DNA of 53,436 bases from assembly GCA_035267185.1 (NCBI GenBank), contig DATFLY010000119.1:1-53436 (forward strand). The letters are read 5' to 3'. Every line of letters begins with the position of its first letter. The first letter of the stretch is position 1. The translations under genes and the position numbers were made by a program. The DNA comes from JAUIBE01 sp035267185 (lineage in GTDB: Bacteria > Pseudomonadota > Gammaproteobacteria > Xanthomonadales > SZUA-36). Shown one piece after another: positions 7,401 to 14,609 of this stretch. The notes beneath the pieces are model-generated. The model had not been told where the DNA came from. It worked only from the letters and a program-made list of their open reading frames with translations, and ran no database searches.

Positions 7401-8861
7401 GTGAAAGAATTCAGACACTTCATAAACGGTGAATATGTTTCTTCGGCAAGTGGTCACGTCTTTGAAAACCGCAATCCTGTTGATAACAGCCTGATCGGGA
7501 TGATTTGCGAGGGAGGTCCGGCCGAGGTTGATTCTGCCGTTGCTGCGGCTCGAGCGGCCCTGTCAGGTCCATGGGGCAGTCTTGGCCAGGCGCAGAGAAC
7601 CGGGTTACTCAACCGGGTGGCCGAGGGAATCGAGGCCCGGTTCGAGGAATTCCTTGCTGCAGAATGTCGTGATACAGGCAAACCCCGTTCGGTGGCATCC
7701 AGAATCGATATTCCGCGAGGTGCAGCCAACTTTCGTGCCTTTTCAGAAACGCTGGCCAATCATCCGACTGAAACTTTCAGGATGGACACACCGGACGGAC
7801 TTGGCGCGCTCAATTATGGTCAGCGCTCTCCCAAGGGTGTCATTGCGGTCATCTGCCCCTGGAATCTGCCTCTGCTGCTGATGACATTCAAAGTCGGGCC
7901 TGCACTGGCCTGTGGTAACACCGTGGTGGTGAAACCCTCGGAGGAAACGCCTGCAACGGCCACCTTGCTGGGTGAAGTCATGAACGATTGCGGCGTTCCA
8001 CCCGGTGTATTCAATGTCGTTCATGGTCTGGGTCCGGAATCAGCCGGTGAGTATCTGACCAGACACGAAGACATCGACGCCATTACGTTCACGGGTGAGA
8101 CCAGGACAGGCGAAATCATCATGCGTGCGGCATCTGTGGGCTTGCGCAACATTTCCATGGAGTGCGGAGGCAAGAATCCGGCACTGATCTTTGCTGACTG
8201 CGATATGGAAAAGGCGGTTGCGGGGACTGTGAGATCCGCTTTCGTCAATACCGGCCAGGTGTGTCTTTGTACCGAACGTGTCTATGTTCAGCGCCCGATT
8301 TTTGATGAGTTCGTGCAAAAACTCAAAGAAGGTGCTGAAAAACTCATAATCGGCCAGCCCGAAGATGAAACAGCGGATTTCGGCCCGCTGATCAGCCTGG
8401 GTCACCGCGAAAAGGTGCTGTCCTATTTTGGCCTGGCAGAGGAAGAAGGAGCCAGGGTCGTGACCGGCGGTGGTGTGCCGGAAATGGGTGGTGACCTGGA
8501 CAACGGCGCGTGGATTGAGCCAACCATCTGGACCGGCCTGGATAACAATGCCAGCGTGGTTCGGGAAGAGATTTTCGGACCCTGCTGCCATGTCATGCCA
8601 TTCGATGATGAGGCAGAGGCCATCGCCCTGGCAAACGATACAAACTATGGGCTGGCAGCGACCGTCTGGACTGAAAGCTCATCACGTGCGACACGTGTTG
8701 CCCAGTCTCTGGAGGTTGGCATTGCATGGATCAACACCTGGTTCCTGCGTGACCTGCGAACGGCGTTTGGCGGTGCCAAGCAATCAGGTATTGGTAGAGA
8801 GGGTGGTGTGCATGGTCTCGACTTTTACACTGAGCTCAAGAATATCTGCATGAAGCTCTAA
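7401..8861 (+). CDS. Aldehyde dehydrogenase of the 2-hydroxymuconate/2-aminomuconate semialdehyde dehydrogenase group
   Basis: A 486-residue NAD(P)-dependent aldehyde dehydrogenase. Visible motifs are PWNLPLLLMTFKVGPALACGNTVVVKPSEETPATA (cofactor site), FTGETRTGEIIMRAA, the catalytic Glu in SMECGGKNPALIFADCD, and the catalytic Cys in GQVCLCTERVYV. GETRTG and GQVCLCTERVYV are hallmarks of XylG/DmpC and aminomuconate-semialdehyde dehydrogenases, which oxidise ring-cleavage semialdehydes; ELGG is changed to ECGG here. I placed the start at GTG 7401, with AAGG seven bases upstream; frame continues upstream without support. No ring-cleavage genes lie nearby, so the true substrate may be another semialdehyde. 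It is divergent from the exporter operon. Confidence 0.85.
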   Translation: MKEFRHFINGEYVSSASGHVFENRNPVDNSLIGMICEGGPAEVDSAVAAARAALSGPWGSLGQAQRTGLLNRVAEGIEARFEEFLAAECRDTGKPRSVASRIDIPRGAANFRAFSETLANHPTETFRMDTPDGLGALNYGQRSPKGVIAVICPWNLPLLLMTFKVGPALACGNTVVVKPSEETPATATLLGEVMNDCGVPPGVFNVVHGLGPESAGEYLTRHEDIDAITFTGETRTGEIIMRAASVGLRNISMECGGKNPALIFADCDMEKAVAGTVRSAFVNTGQVCLCTERVYVQRPIFDEFVQKLKEGAEKLIIGQPEDETADFGPLISLGHREKVLSYFGLAEEEGARVVTGGGVPEMGGDLDNGAWIEPTIWTGLDNNASVVREEIFGPCCHVMPFDDEAEAIALANDTNYGLAATVWTESSSRATRVAQSLEVGIAWINTWFLRDLRTAFGGAKQSGIGREGGVHGLDFYTELKNICMKL

Positions 8862-8904
8862 TCTTCGTCATATGGACTGTCGGCGAACTGGACTGTGATC
8901 CACC

Positions 8905-9200
8905 CATGGTTTAAGTGCGTGCTACTGTTTTGTAAACCCTTTTGTAAAAGCTCATGTCAGAGGCGTGCTATATCACCAGCCCTCACCTGAGTCCGCGGTC
9001 CACCGAAAAGATGGTGGACTACCCCCGCGTGTTGCCGCTTGATGGACCCGCGTATACAGGCCGTCCATGGCCTGGATACGCTAATTCGGCTTCCTTGCCG
9101 AATTGTCCAGTCGCGTCTGCCCCGCGAGGCGCTGCCAAGGTGATGGCCGGTCATATACCACGCCAGCAGCCGGTGGCTTAAGTGCACCAACCCACTATGG
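8905..9200. repeat. Tandem hairpin cluster in a long intergenic region
   Basis: Three consecutive stems lie between convergent genes. The first is GTCCACC/GGTGGAC (8998-9004 with 9013-9019). The second is a 13-bp stem with one mismatch, GCGTATACAGGCC/GGCCTGGATACGC (9050-9062 with 9069-9081). The third is AATTCGGC/GCCGAATT (9083-9090 with 9097-9104). The cluster is flanked by a near-direct repeat, GGTTTAAGTGC near 8909 and GGCTTAAGTGC near 9174. No open frame with family character is found. It could be a structured RNA, a decayed palindromic element, or a 3' processing region. Confidence 0.5.
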
Positions 9201-9262
9201 TTTATGGCTTCTTGGAAAACACCAAATCCAATCATGTTTGGCACTGACCTTAGGAAGTGGTT

Positions 9263-9352
9263 GCAGGGTATTACTTCGCGACCTTCGGCGACATGGACGT
9301 CGCCGAAGAGCTACAGGGATGTATTTATGCGTGTCGTGGAGTGATACCCTGC
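9263..9352. repeat. Structured intergenic repeat, family member A
   Basis: Outer arms GCAGGGTAT (9263-9271) and ATACCCTGC (9344-9352) pair perfectly, and pairing continues inward with gaps. Inside is a perfect ten-base hairpin, CTTCGGCGAC-ATGGAC-GTCGCCGAAG (9283-9308), followed by the core ACAGGGATGTATTTATGCGTG (9313-9333). The same core recurs, with new arms each time, in two elements near 49.5-49.8 kb. The layout (variable arms, conserved core) marks a dispersed palindromic repeat family. It lies between convergent genes. Confidence 0.8.
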
Positions 9353-9382
9353 GGCCACTATTTCTTATGTACTGCGCGAATT

Positions 9383-10408
9383 TTACGGATCGACTAACTC
9401 CGCAGCCATTCTCGCGAGTGGTTTGACCAGTCCGCCAATTTGCAGAGCGCGTTCATTGGATGCATTGCCGTCGAGCGCCCGCTTTTTCACACCCTGGAGA
9501 ATGGCAGCCAGGCGAAAGAAGCTGAACACCAGGTAGAAATTCCAGTTCGGGATGTTACTGATGCCCATGCGTTTGCAATATGACTCGATGTAAGCTGCCT
9601 CGGATGGGATGCCAAGCAATTCCCGATCGAGATCTCCGAGGCCAGGAATGATGCTGCCACCTTTCACACGCCACTGCATGCACTGGTAGGCAAGATCTGC
9701 AAATGGATGCCCGAGCGTTGACAGTTCCCAGTCCACCAACGCCACCACCCGTGATTCAGTCGGGTGGAAAATCATGTTGTCCAGGCGATAGTCGCCATGT
9801 ACAAGCGCCACGCGACCGTCGTCTTCGGGCGTATTGGTGGCCAGCCATTCGATAATGGTGTCCATTTCCGGAAGTACCTCGGTTTCGGTGGCGCGGTACT
9901 GACCGGTCCATCGACCGACCTGTCGTTCAAAATAGTTGCCGGGTTTACCGAAATCCGAAAGACCTGTGGCCTTGATGTCAACGCTGTGCACAGCCGCCAG
10001 CACCCGGTTCATCTCATCGAAGATTTCTCCACGCTCTGAAGATTCCAGTTTCGGAAGAGCAGGGTCCCACATCACCCGGCCTTCAACATATTCCATCAGG
10101 AAAAACATGCTGCCGATGATCGAATCATCTTCGCAAAGCAGGTAGGTTGCAGGGACCGGTACAGGGGTTTCCGCGAGCGCGGACATCACCCGGTATTCCC
10201 GATCAACGGCGTGTGCAGATTTCAGCAATTTGCCCGGTGGTTTGCGGCGCAGCACATATTTGCCGCTGGCTGCCGTGATCAGGAAAGTCGGGTTTGATTG
10301 TCCCTGGGCAAATTTTTCCGCGGTGAGCGGTCCGCTGAAACCACTTAATTTAGATTCCAGGTAGTTCGAAAGGGCTTTGGTGTCAAAATCGAGTTTGATG
10401 TCAGTAAT
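9383..10408 (-). CDS. Aminoglycoside-phosphotransferase-fold kinase, ACAD10/11- or LvaA-like (probable acyl-CoA pathway kinase)
   Basis: A 341-residue APH-fold kinase. The N-lobe reads QSNPTFLITAASGKYVLRRKPPGKLLKSAHAVDREYRV, the nucleotide-binding strand and helix of the ACAD10/11 kinase-domain group. The C-lobe has VHGDYRLDNMIFHP (catalytic loop Asp and Asn) and VALVDWELSTLGHPFADLAY (metal-binding Asp). LvaA of Pseudomonas putida and human ACAD11 use such domains to phosphorylate 4-hydroxyacyl-CoA, so a role in acyl-CoA catabolism is likely. No ATG, GTG or TTG exists in frame before the N-lobe: the next is GTG 10255, inside it. The frame opens at ATT 10408, overlapping the TAA of the upstream gene. 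Either ATT/CTG initiation or a small indel must be assumed. Confidence 0.8.
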   Translation of the reverse strand: MTDIKLDFDTKALSNYLESKLSGFSGPLTAEKFAQGQSNPTFLITAASGKYVLRRKPPGKLLKSAHAVDREYRVMSALAETPVPVPATYLLCEDDSIIGSMFFLMEYVEGRVMWDPALPKLESSERGEIFDEMNRVLAAVHSVDIKATGLSDFGKPGNYFERQVGRWTGQYRATETEVLPEMDTIIEWLATNTPEDDGRVALVHGDYRLDNMIFHPTESRVVALVDWELSTLGHPFADLAYQCMQWRVKGGSIIPGLGDLDRELLGIPSEAAYIESYCKRMGISNIPNWNFYLVFSFFRLAAILQGVKKRALDGNASNERALQIGGLVKPLARMAAELVDP

Positions 10409-10803
10409 TACTCATGCTCAGGATTGATCCGAACACCATCCACCGAATTTGAGACGATTTCGAGGTCAAAATTTGCGGTTCCGTGACGCTTCTTGATCAG
10501 CACGTCCTCACCGTCATCACGTTCGATATGAAACAGGTCCCTGGAGAGTTGGGCCTTGAGTCCCTTTACCACAGTCTTTGCGACACCATTTTCACCGGTG
10601 TTGTTCTCAACAGCGACCTCGGCAGTGATGGGTTCGCCACCAATCGGGGTCAGCGTGATCACGATGGAGCCATCTGAGTTGGCCTTGCCGCTGAATTGAA
10701 TACGCCATTTGTTTGACGGGCTGGCATACGCGGTCAGGGCAGTCATGAGGAACGTGAACGCGATTGTGATTTTGAGGCTCCGCACGAAAATATTCTGACT
10801 CAT
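10408..10803 (-). CDS. Secreted hypothetical protein
   Basis: A 131-residue protein. A signal peptide is clear (VRSLKITIAFTFLMTALTAYASPSNKW, cleavage probably after AYA). The mature part is small and beta-rich: WRIQFSGKANSDGSIVITLTPIGGEPITAEVAVENNTGENGVAKTVVKGLKAQL and then FHIERDDGEDVLIKKRHGTANFDLEIVSNSVDG. I recognise no family. The start at 10803 has GGAG seven bases upstream, and the longer frame to 10932 crosses the mutase promoter and is unlikely. It is translationally coupled to the kinase gene that follows, although a secreted protein and a cytosolic kinase make an odd pair. Confidence 0.7.
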   Translation of the reverse strand: MSQNIFVRSLKITIAFTFLMTALTAYASPSNKWRIQFSGKANSDGSIVITLTPIGGEPITAEVAVENNTGENGVAKTVVKGLKAQLSRDLFHIERDDGEDVLIKKRHGTANFDLEIVSNSVDGVRINPEHE

Positions 10804-10881
10804 CGATTTCTCCGGTGAGGTTCGGGAAGCCGAAAATATAGCAGAATCTCCATGCTTGCTGATGTGAAATGCAATCAATAT

Positions 10882-10916
10882 TTGATAAACAAACACTTGT
10901 TTGGTTAAATCATGGT
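10882..10916 (+). promoter_or_regulatory. Mutase operon promoter with PsrA-like operator
   Basis: TTGATA (10882-10887), a 17-base spacer and TTAAAT (10905-10910) form a sigma-70 promoter. The spacer contains CAAAC-ACTT-GTTTG (10890-10903), which fits the published PsrA motif (CAAAC, 2-4 bases, GTTTG) of fatty-acid-responsive TetR repressors. The expected transcription start falls on the ATG at 10917, and no Shine-Dalgarno sequence is present, suggesting a leaderless message. Confidence 0.65.
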
Positions 10917-11372
10917 ATGAACGCTCAGACAAGTACGCACAAAGCTCTCGATTTCCCGGTCCGGGTATTGGTCACCAAGATTGGCCTTGATGGCCATGAC
11001 CGCGGCAGTCGGATCGTTGCGGCCTACCTCAGGGATGCCGGAATGGAAGTGATTTATACACCGCCCTGGCAGGAAGTGGAGGCCGTCGCCACGCTTGCGC
11101 TGCAGGAAGATGTGGATGTTATTGGATTAAGTTCGCTGGCGACTGATCACCTCATCGTCCCGGACCTGATGGAGCGTCTTCGTGAAGTTGGCATGGGGCA
11201 TGTCAAAGTCGTGGTCGGAGGGATTGTTCCTGAAAGCGAACACGGGTTGCTGGCAGAAGCAGGAGTGAGCCGTATTTTTCAGCCGGGTGCAAGACGAGAC
11301 GATATCGTCGATTGTGTTTCTCAACTGGCTGCCCAGGCCCGGTTTGATGCCGACGACCTGGCGGAGGTATGA
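10917..11372 (+). CDS. Cobalamin-binding small subunit of an acyl-CoA mutase
   Basis: A 151-residue B12-binding protein. It shows RVLVTKIGLDGHDRGSRIVAAYLRDAGMEVIYTP, with the DxHxxG motif whose His ligates cobalt (DGHDRG, about residues 26-31). GLSSLATDH and VVVGGIVPESE follow, the SxL and GG motifs that hold the nucleotide tail. This is the separate small subunit found in isobutyryl- and 2-hydroxyisobutyryl-CoA mutases, rather than the fused C-terminal domain of methylmalonyl-CoA mutase. It lies three bases before the catalytic subunit gene. Start at 10917 follows the promoter geometry; an upstream in-frame ATG at 10869 lies outside the promoter. Confidence 0.92.
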   Translation: MNAQTSTHKALDFPVRVLVTKIGLDGHDRGSRIVAAYLRDAGMEVIYTPPWQEVEAVATLALQEDVDVIGLSSLATDHLIVPDLMERLREVGMGHVKVVVGGIVPESEHGLLAEAGVSRIFQPGARRDDIVDCVSQLAAQARFDADDLAEV

Positions 11373-11375
11373 ATT

Positions 11376-13061
11376 ATGAATGATCAGACTGCGCGACAAA
11401 TGTCACTGCCTGGTTTTGAGACAGCCAGGGAAACCTGGGATTCCGATTACCAGCAGCAAATCGGGACGGACCGGCAAATACATAACCGCTCAGGAATCGA
11501 GGTCAGGCCGCTGTACACACCCGACGATTGGGGTAACGACCGGTACATGAATGACCTTGGGTTTCCGGGGCAGGAGCCATATACGCGCGGCATTTACCCC
11601 ACCATGCACCGCAAGCGGACCTGGACCCAGAGGCAGCTGATTGGGCTTGGCACGCCAGGAGACTACAACCGGCGTGCCCGAAAAATGCTGGAAGCCGGGG
11701 CTACTGCGATCAGTTTTATTCCGTGTAACTCCGGGTTCCGTGGCCTGGATTGCGACGAGGTTCCGATGCCGCTTCTGGGCACCTGTGGCACCGTTCTCAA
11801 CACGGTCGATGATATGGAAGCAGCACTGGCCGAGATCCCGATCGGTGATATATCAACGGCGATGAATGACCCTTCGCCTTTTACCCTGCTGGCCTTTGTG
11901 TTGGCAACGGCAAAGCGTCGGGGAATTTCCTGGGATCGCATCAGCGGCACTTCAAACCAGAGTGACTACCTGTCTCACTGCGTGGCCAATCACATGTTTT
12001 TCAGGTTGTCTCTGCCGGGCGCGCGGCGTGTGCTGACCGACCACATTGAATTTTGCAATCGACATGTTCCCAGGTGGAATCCGGTATCAGTGGTGGGCCA
12101 GCACATGCAGCAGGCCGGCGCCACGCCGGCAGAAGCCATGGCCTTTACGCTTTCTTCCGCCATCCAGTTTGCAGAAGATGCCATCGAGAGCGGCCTTGAG
12201 CCGGATAAATTCCTGCCGCGTTTTACATTCTTTTTTGATATTTCGATCAGTTTTTTTGAAGAGATCGCCAAGTTCAGGGCCGGGCGTCGCATCTGGGCAC
12301 GAATCACCCGGGAGCGGCTGGGTGCCAAGGCGTCGAAGTCGTGTCGGTTCAAGTTTCATGCCCAGACCTCCGGAGTTGATCTGACCATGCAGCAACCGCT
12401 GAACAACATTGCCCGGGTCACCGCGCAGGCCATGGCGGGAATTTTTGGAGGACTGCAGTCATTGCATACAGATGCTTACGATGAAGTGGTCTCTGCACCT
12501 TGCGAAGAGGCCGCACGAATCGCCGTGGCCACCCAGAACATCCTGCGCGAGGAGGCACGGATGTGTGATGTCATCGATCCGCTCGGTGGATCGTGGTACC
12601 TGGAATCCCTCACCAACGACATGGAAGAGGAAATTATCTCGATCATGGATGAGATTGATTCTGCCGGCGGCATGTTCAAAGCGGTCGAGAACGGTATTGT
12701 CCAGGAACGCATTGGGCGTTCTGCACTGGCTTTTCAGAACCAGGTGGAATCAGGTGAGCAGAAAATCATCGGGGTAAACAGCTATGAGATTGAAGAAGAC
12801 TCGTCCCGACTGCTTGAACCCGAGCGCCCCGACCCTGCGGTCATGAAGGCTCATCTCGAGACATTCAGGCAATTCAAGAAGGATCGCAGCCAGGGCGCGG
12901 TCCACAAATCTCTGGATGCCCTCGCGCGTTCAACCTCGGACTCATCAGACAACATATTCGGACGGGTGGTGGAGGCAGCCGAGGCCGGCGCCACACATGG
13001 AGAGATCGTGGCCTGTCTTCGTGCCGAGCTGGGTTTTGGCCAACCCCTGATCGCGGCCTGA
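11376..13061 (+). CDS. Divergent B12-dependent acyl-CoA mutase, catalytic subunit
   Basis: A 561-residue TIM-barrel subunit of the methylmalonyl-CoA mutase superfamily. Clear family marks are PYTRGIYPTMHRKRTWTQRQ, LLGTCGTVLNTVDDME, VVGQHMQQAGATPAEAMAFT (barrel His) and DPLGGSWYLESLT. Specificity sites differ: Leu88 (WTQRQLIGLG) stands where methylmalonyl-CoA mutase has Tyr, isobutyryl-CoA mutase Phe and 2-hydroxyisobutyryl-CoA mutase Ile. The segment GTSNQSDYLSHCVANHMFF replaces the usual GTIQNDILKEFMVRNTY, so the carboxylate-binding Arg seems absent. TAMNDPSPF replaces TMNGAV. The enzyme should rearrange a carbon skeleton of some acyl-CoA by radical chemistry together with the upstream subunit. 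It is probably not methylmalonyl-CoA mutase; the substrate is unknown. Confidence 0.88.
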   Translation: MNDQTARQMSLPGFETARETWDSDYQQQIGTDRQIHNRSGIEVRPLYTPDDWGNDRYMNDLGFPGQEPYTRGIYPTMHRKRTWTQRQLIGLGTPGDYNRRARKMLEAGATAISFIPCNSGFRGLDCDEVPMPLLGTCGTVLNTVDDMEAALAEIPIGDISTAMNDPSPFTLLAFVLATAKRRGISWDRISGTSNQSDYLSHCVANHMFFRLSLPGARRVLTDHIEFCNRHVPRWNPVSVVGQHMQQAGATPAEAMAFTLSSAIQFAEDAIESGLEPDKFLPRFTFFFDISISFFEEIAKFRAGRRIWARITRERLGAKASKSCRFKFHAQTSGVDLTMQQPLNNIARVTAQAMAGIFGGLQSLHTDAYDEVVSAPCEEAARIAVATQNILREEARMCDVIDPLGGSWYLESLTNDMEEEIISIMDEIDSAGGMFKAVENGIVQERIGRSALAFQNQVESGEQKIIGVNSYEIEEDSSRLLEPERPDPAVMKAHLETFRQFKKDRSQGAVHKSLDALARSTSDSSDNIFGRVVEAAEAGATHGEIVACLRAELGFGQPLIAA

Positions 13062-13087
13062 TCGCAGCCTGATTGGAATCTGAGTCA

Positions 13088-13858
13088 GTGAATTCAGACC
13101 ATTTGTTCGACCAGCTGCGCAGTGGTGATCTCCGGGCTTTGTCACGTGCCATCACGCTGGTCGAGAATCAGAGACCAGGCGCAAAGGAGCTGTTAGAACG
13201 GATATCTGAGAACACTTATTCAGTGCCGATACTTGGTTTTACCGGACCGCCCGGGGTGGGCAAGTCCACACTGATCAACGCTTTTGTTACACACCTAAGA
13301 ACACTGGAAAATCGGGTGGCAGTGGTCAGCGTCGACCCGTCCAGCCCCCTGGGTGGCGGTGCGATTCTGGGTGATCGACTGAGAATGAACCAGCATGCTT
13401 CTGATCCTGATGTGTTCATCCGCTCGATTGCCGCGCGAGGACACCTGGGTGGGCTGAGCCCAAATATTTCCGACATCGTCAGCGTGTTGCAGGCAGCAGC
13501 CTGGGACCTGATCCTCCTGGAAACCGTCGGGACCGGTCAGTCTGAAGTCGAGATCATCGGCGTTGCAGACGTTTGCCTGGTGGTGAGTTGTCCTGGAATG
13601 GGTGACGAGATTCAGGCAATGAAGTCAGGCATTCTCGATATCTCTGATGTGCTTGTGGTGAATAAGGCTGACCTGCCGGAATCAGAAAAAACAGTGCGGT
13701 CACTCCAGGGAATGTTAAAGCTGCGCGAACAAAGCCGGCAAAACGTCCCGGTGGTTGAGACGGTAGCAACTGAGGGCAGGGGAATATCGGAGCTGGCCAA
13801 GGCTGTTGAAGGGGTCAGAGTAAAAACCAGTGACAGTAAAGGTGGCCACAGCAAGTGA
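13088..13858 (+). CDS. MeaB/ArgK-type G-protein chaperone of the mutase, C-terminally short
   Basis: A 256-residue P-loop GTPase. It has Walker A GFTGPPGVGKSTLINAF, the switch segment VVSVDPSSPLGGGAILGDRLRM, LLETVGTGQSE, and the base-specificity motif NKAD (VLVVNKADLPE). Such proteins gate cobalamin loading and protect the B12 mutase, and here the gene follows the mutase in an operon. Family members are normally about 310-330 residues, with a C-terminal dimerisation arm after the last helix. This one ends right after ISELAKAVEGV and adds about 14 residues encoded by the palindromic element at 13811-13901. I prefer the GTG at 13088; TTG at 13073 is the alternative. Activity of the shortened form is uncertain. 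Confidence 0.85.
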   Translation: MNSDHLFDQLRSGDLRALSRAITLVENQRPGAKELLERISENTYSVPILGFTGPPGVGKSTLINAFVTHLRTLENRVAVVSVDPSSPLGGGAILGDRLRMNQHASDPDVFIRSIAARGHLGGLSPNISDIVSVLQAAAWDLILLETVGTGQSEVEIIGVADVCLVVSCPGMGDEIQAMKSGILDISDVLVVNKADLPESEKTVRSLQGMLKLREQSRQNVPVVETVATEGRGISELAKAVEGVRVKTSDSKGGHSK

Positions 13859-13901
13859 AAGAGCCGAATTGTAGAACAAGACCAGTTTTTACTCTGACCC
13901 C
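13811..13901. mobile_element. Palindromic element forming the 3' end of meaB
   Basis: GGGGTCAGAGTAAAAAC at 13811-13827 and its exact reverse complement at 13885-13901 flank 57 bp. The meaB stop codon lies inside, at 13856-13858. The right arm ends two bases from the stop of the tetR gene on the other strand. Units beginning GGGGTCAGAGTA are, from memory, common near REP-associated tyrosine transposases; no transposase is here, so this would be a non-autonomous copy. As RNA it would fold to a long stem, so it may also terminate both convergent transcripts. Confidence 0.7.
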
Positions 13902-13903
13902 AT

Positions 13904-14491
13904 TTATGATGACGGGTCAAGCGGCTTACGCAGCAAATCCACAAACGCTTTGCCAATTTCGGCCGGAGACTGGCCATTGGGCCGGTACCAGATCTGGGAC
14001 CAGTTGGCTGCACCGATCAGCATCAGTCTCATCAGGCGCTGATCGACATCAGGCGGCAATGTCAGAGCATCGATGTGAGATGCAAAACGGGCCTCATACC
14101 TGTCGCGTAAGGCCTTCAGATCGTCTGCCACTTCAGGAACCTGGTCAGGTCGAACAGAAATCAGGACCCGGGCGTAATCGCTCTGGTCAAGGATGGCATC
14201 AAGATGAGCGACCAGGGTTGCCTCGACTCGTTTCCATGGATCATTCGAGTCGATTCCCGGTGCCTTTTCGATCCGTTGCAGCATTCGGCCGACACCCTGT
14301 TCGTAGACGGCCAGTAACAACTCGTGCTTGGAGGGAAAGTGGTAATACACAGAACCTGGCAGCATCCCCACATCGCCCGAAATCTCGCGGATGGTGGTTT
14401 CACGGTAACCTTTCGCGGCAAAATGACTGGCGGCTGCATCCAGCAACTGGTCGAGTCGGCTGTTTCGCTTTTGTTGCTTGGCTTGTGGCAC
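13904..14491 (-). CDS. TetR-family regulator between the mutase and 2-oxoacid dehydrogenase operons
   Basis: A 195-residue TetR protein. The DNA-binding part reads RLDQLLDAAASHFAAKGYRETTIREISGDVGMLPGSVYYHFPSKHELLLAVYEQGV. The remainder is an all-helical ligand domain ending NWSQIWYRPNGQSPAEIGKAFVDLLRKP, similar to FadR/PsrA-type acyl-CoA-sensing repressors. I place the start at GTG 14491 (MPQAKQQKRNSRLDQ), with GGAG about ten bases upstream; the longer frame overlaps the divergent E1 gene. It is the natural candidate for binding the CAAAC/GTTTG palindrome before the mutase operon and may also control the divergent E1-E2 operon. That pairing is inference from position. Confidence 0.85.
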   Translation of the reverse strand: MPQAKQQKRNSRLDQLLDAAASHFAAKGYRETTIREISGDVGMLPGSVYYHFPSKHELLLAVYEQGVGRMLQRIEKAPGIDSNDPWKRVEATLVAHLDAILDQSDYARVLISVRPDQVPEVADDLKALRDRYEARFASHIDALTLPPDVDQRLMRLMLIGAANWSQIWYRPNGQSPAEIGKAFVDLLRKPLDPSS

Positions 14492-14609
14492 CGCGTGACG
14501 TCTCCGGTGAAATATGATCAAGGGCAGAATAACCGAATCCTGCACCCCGGCAAACCAGCAGAGACGGTAAAATTTCAAACATGAATACAAAAAGAGTTCT
14601 GTTGAAGGC

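Noticed and set aside
9103..9426. 107-codon plus frame across the hairpin cluster and repeat A
   Set aside because: It reads through palindromic sequence and into the antisense of the kinase gene; composition is not protein-like.
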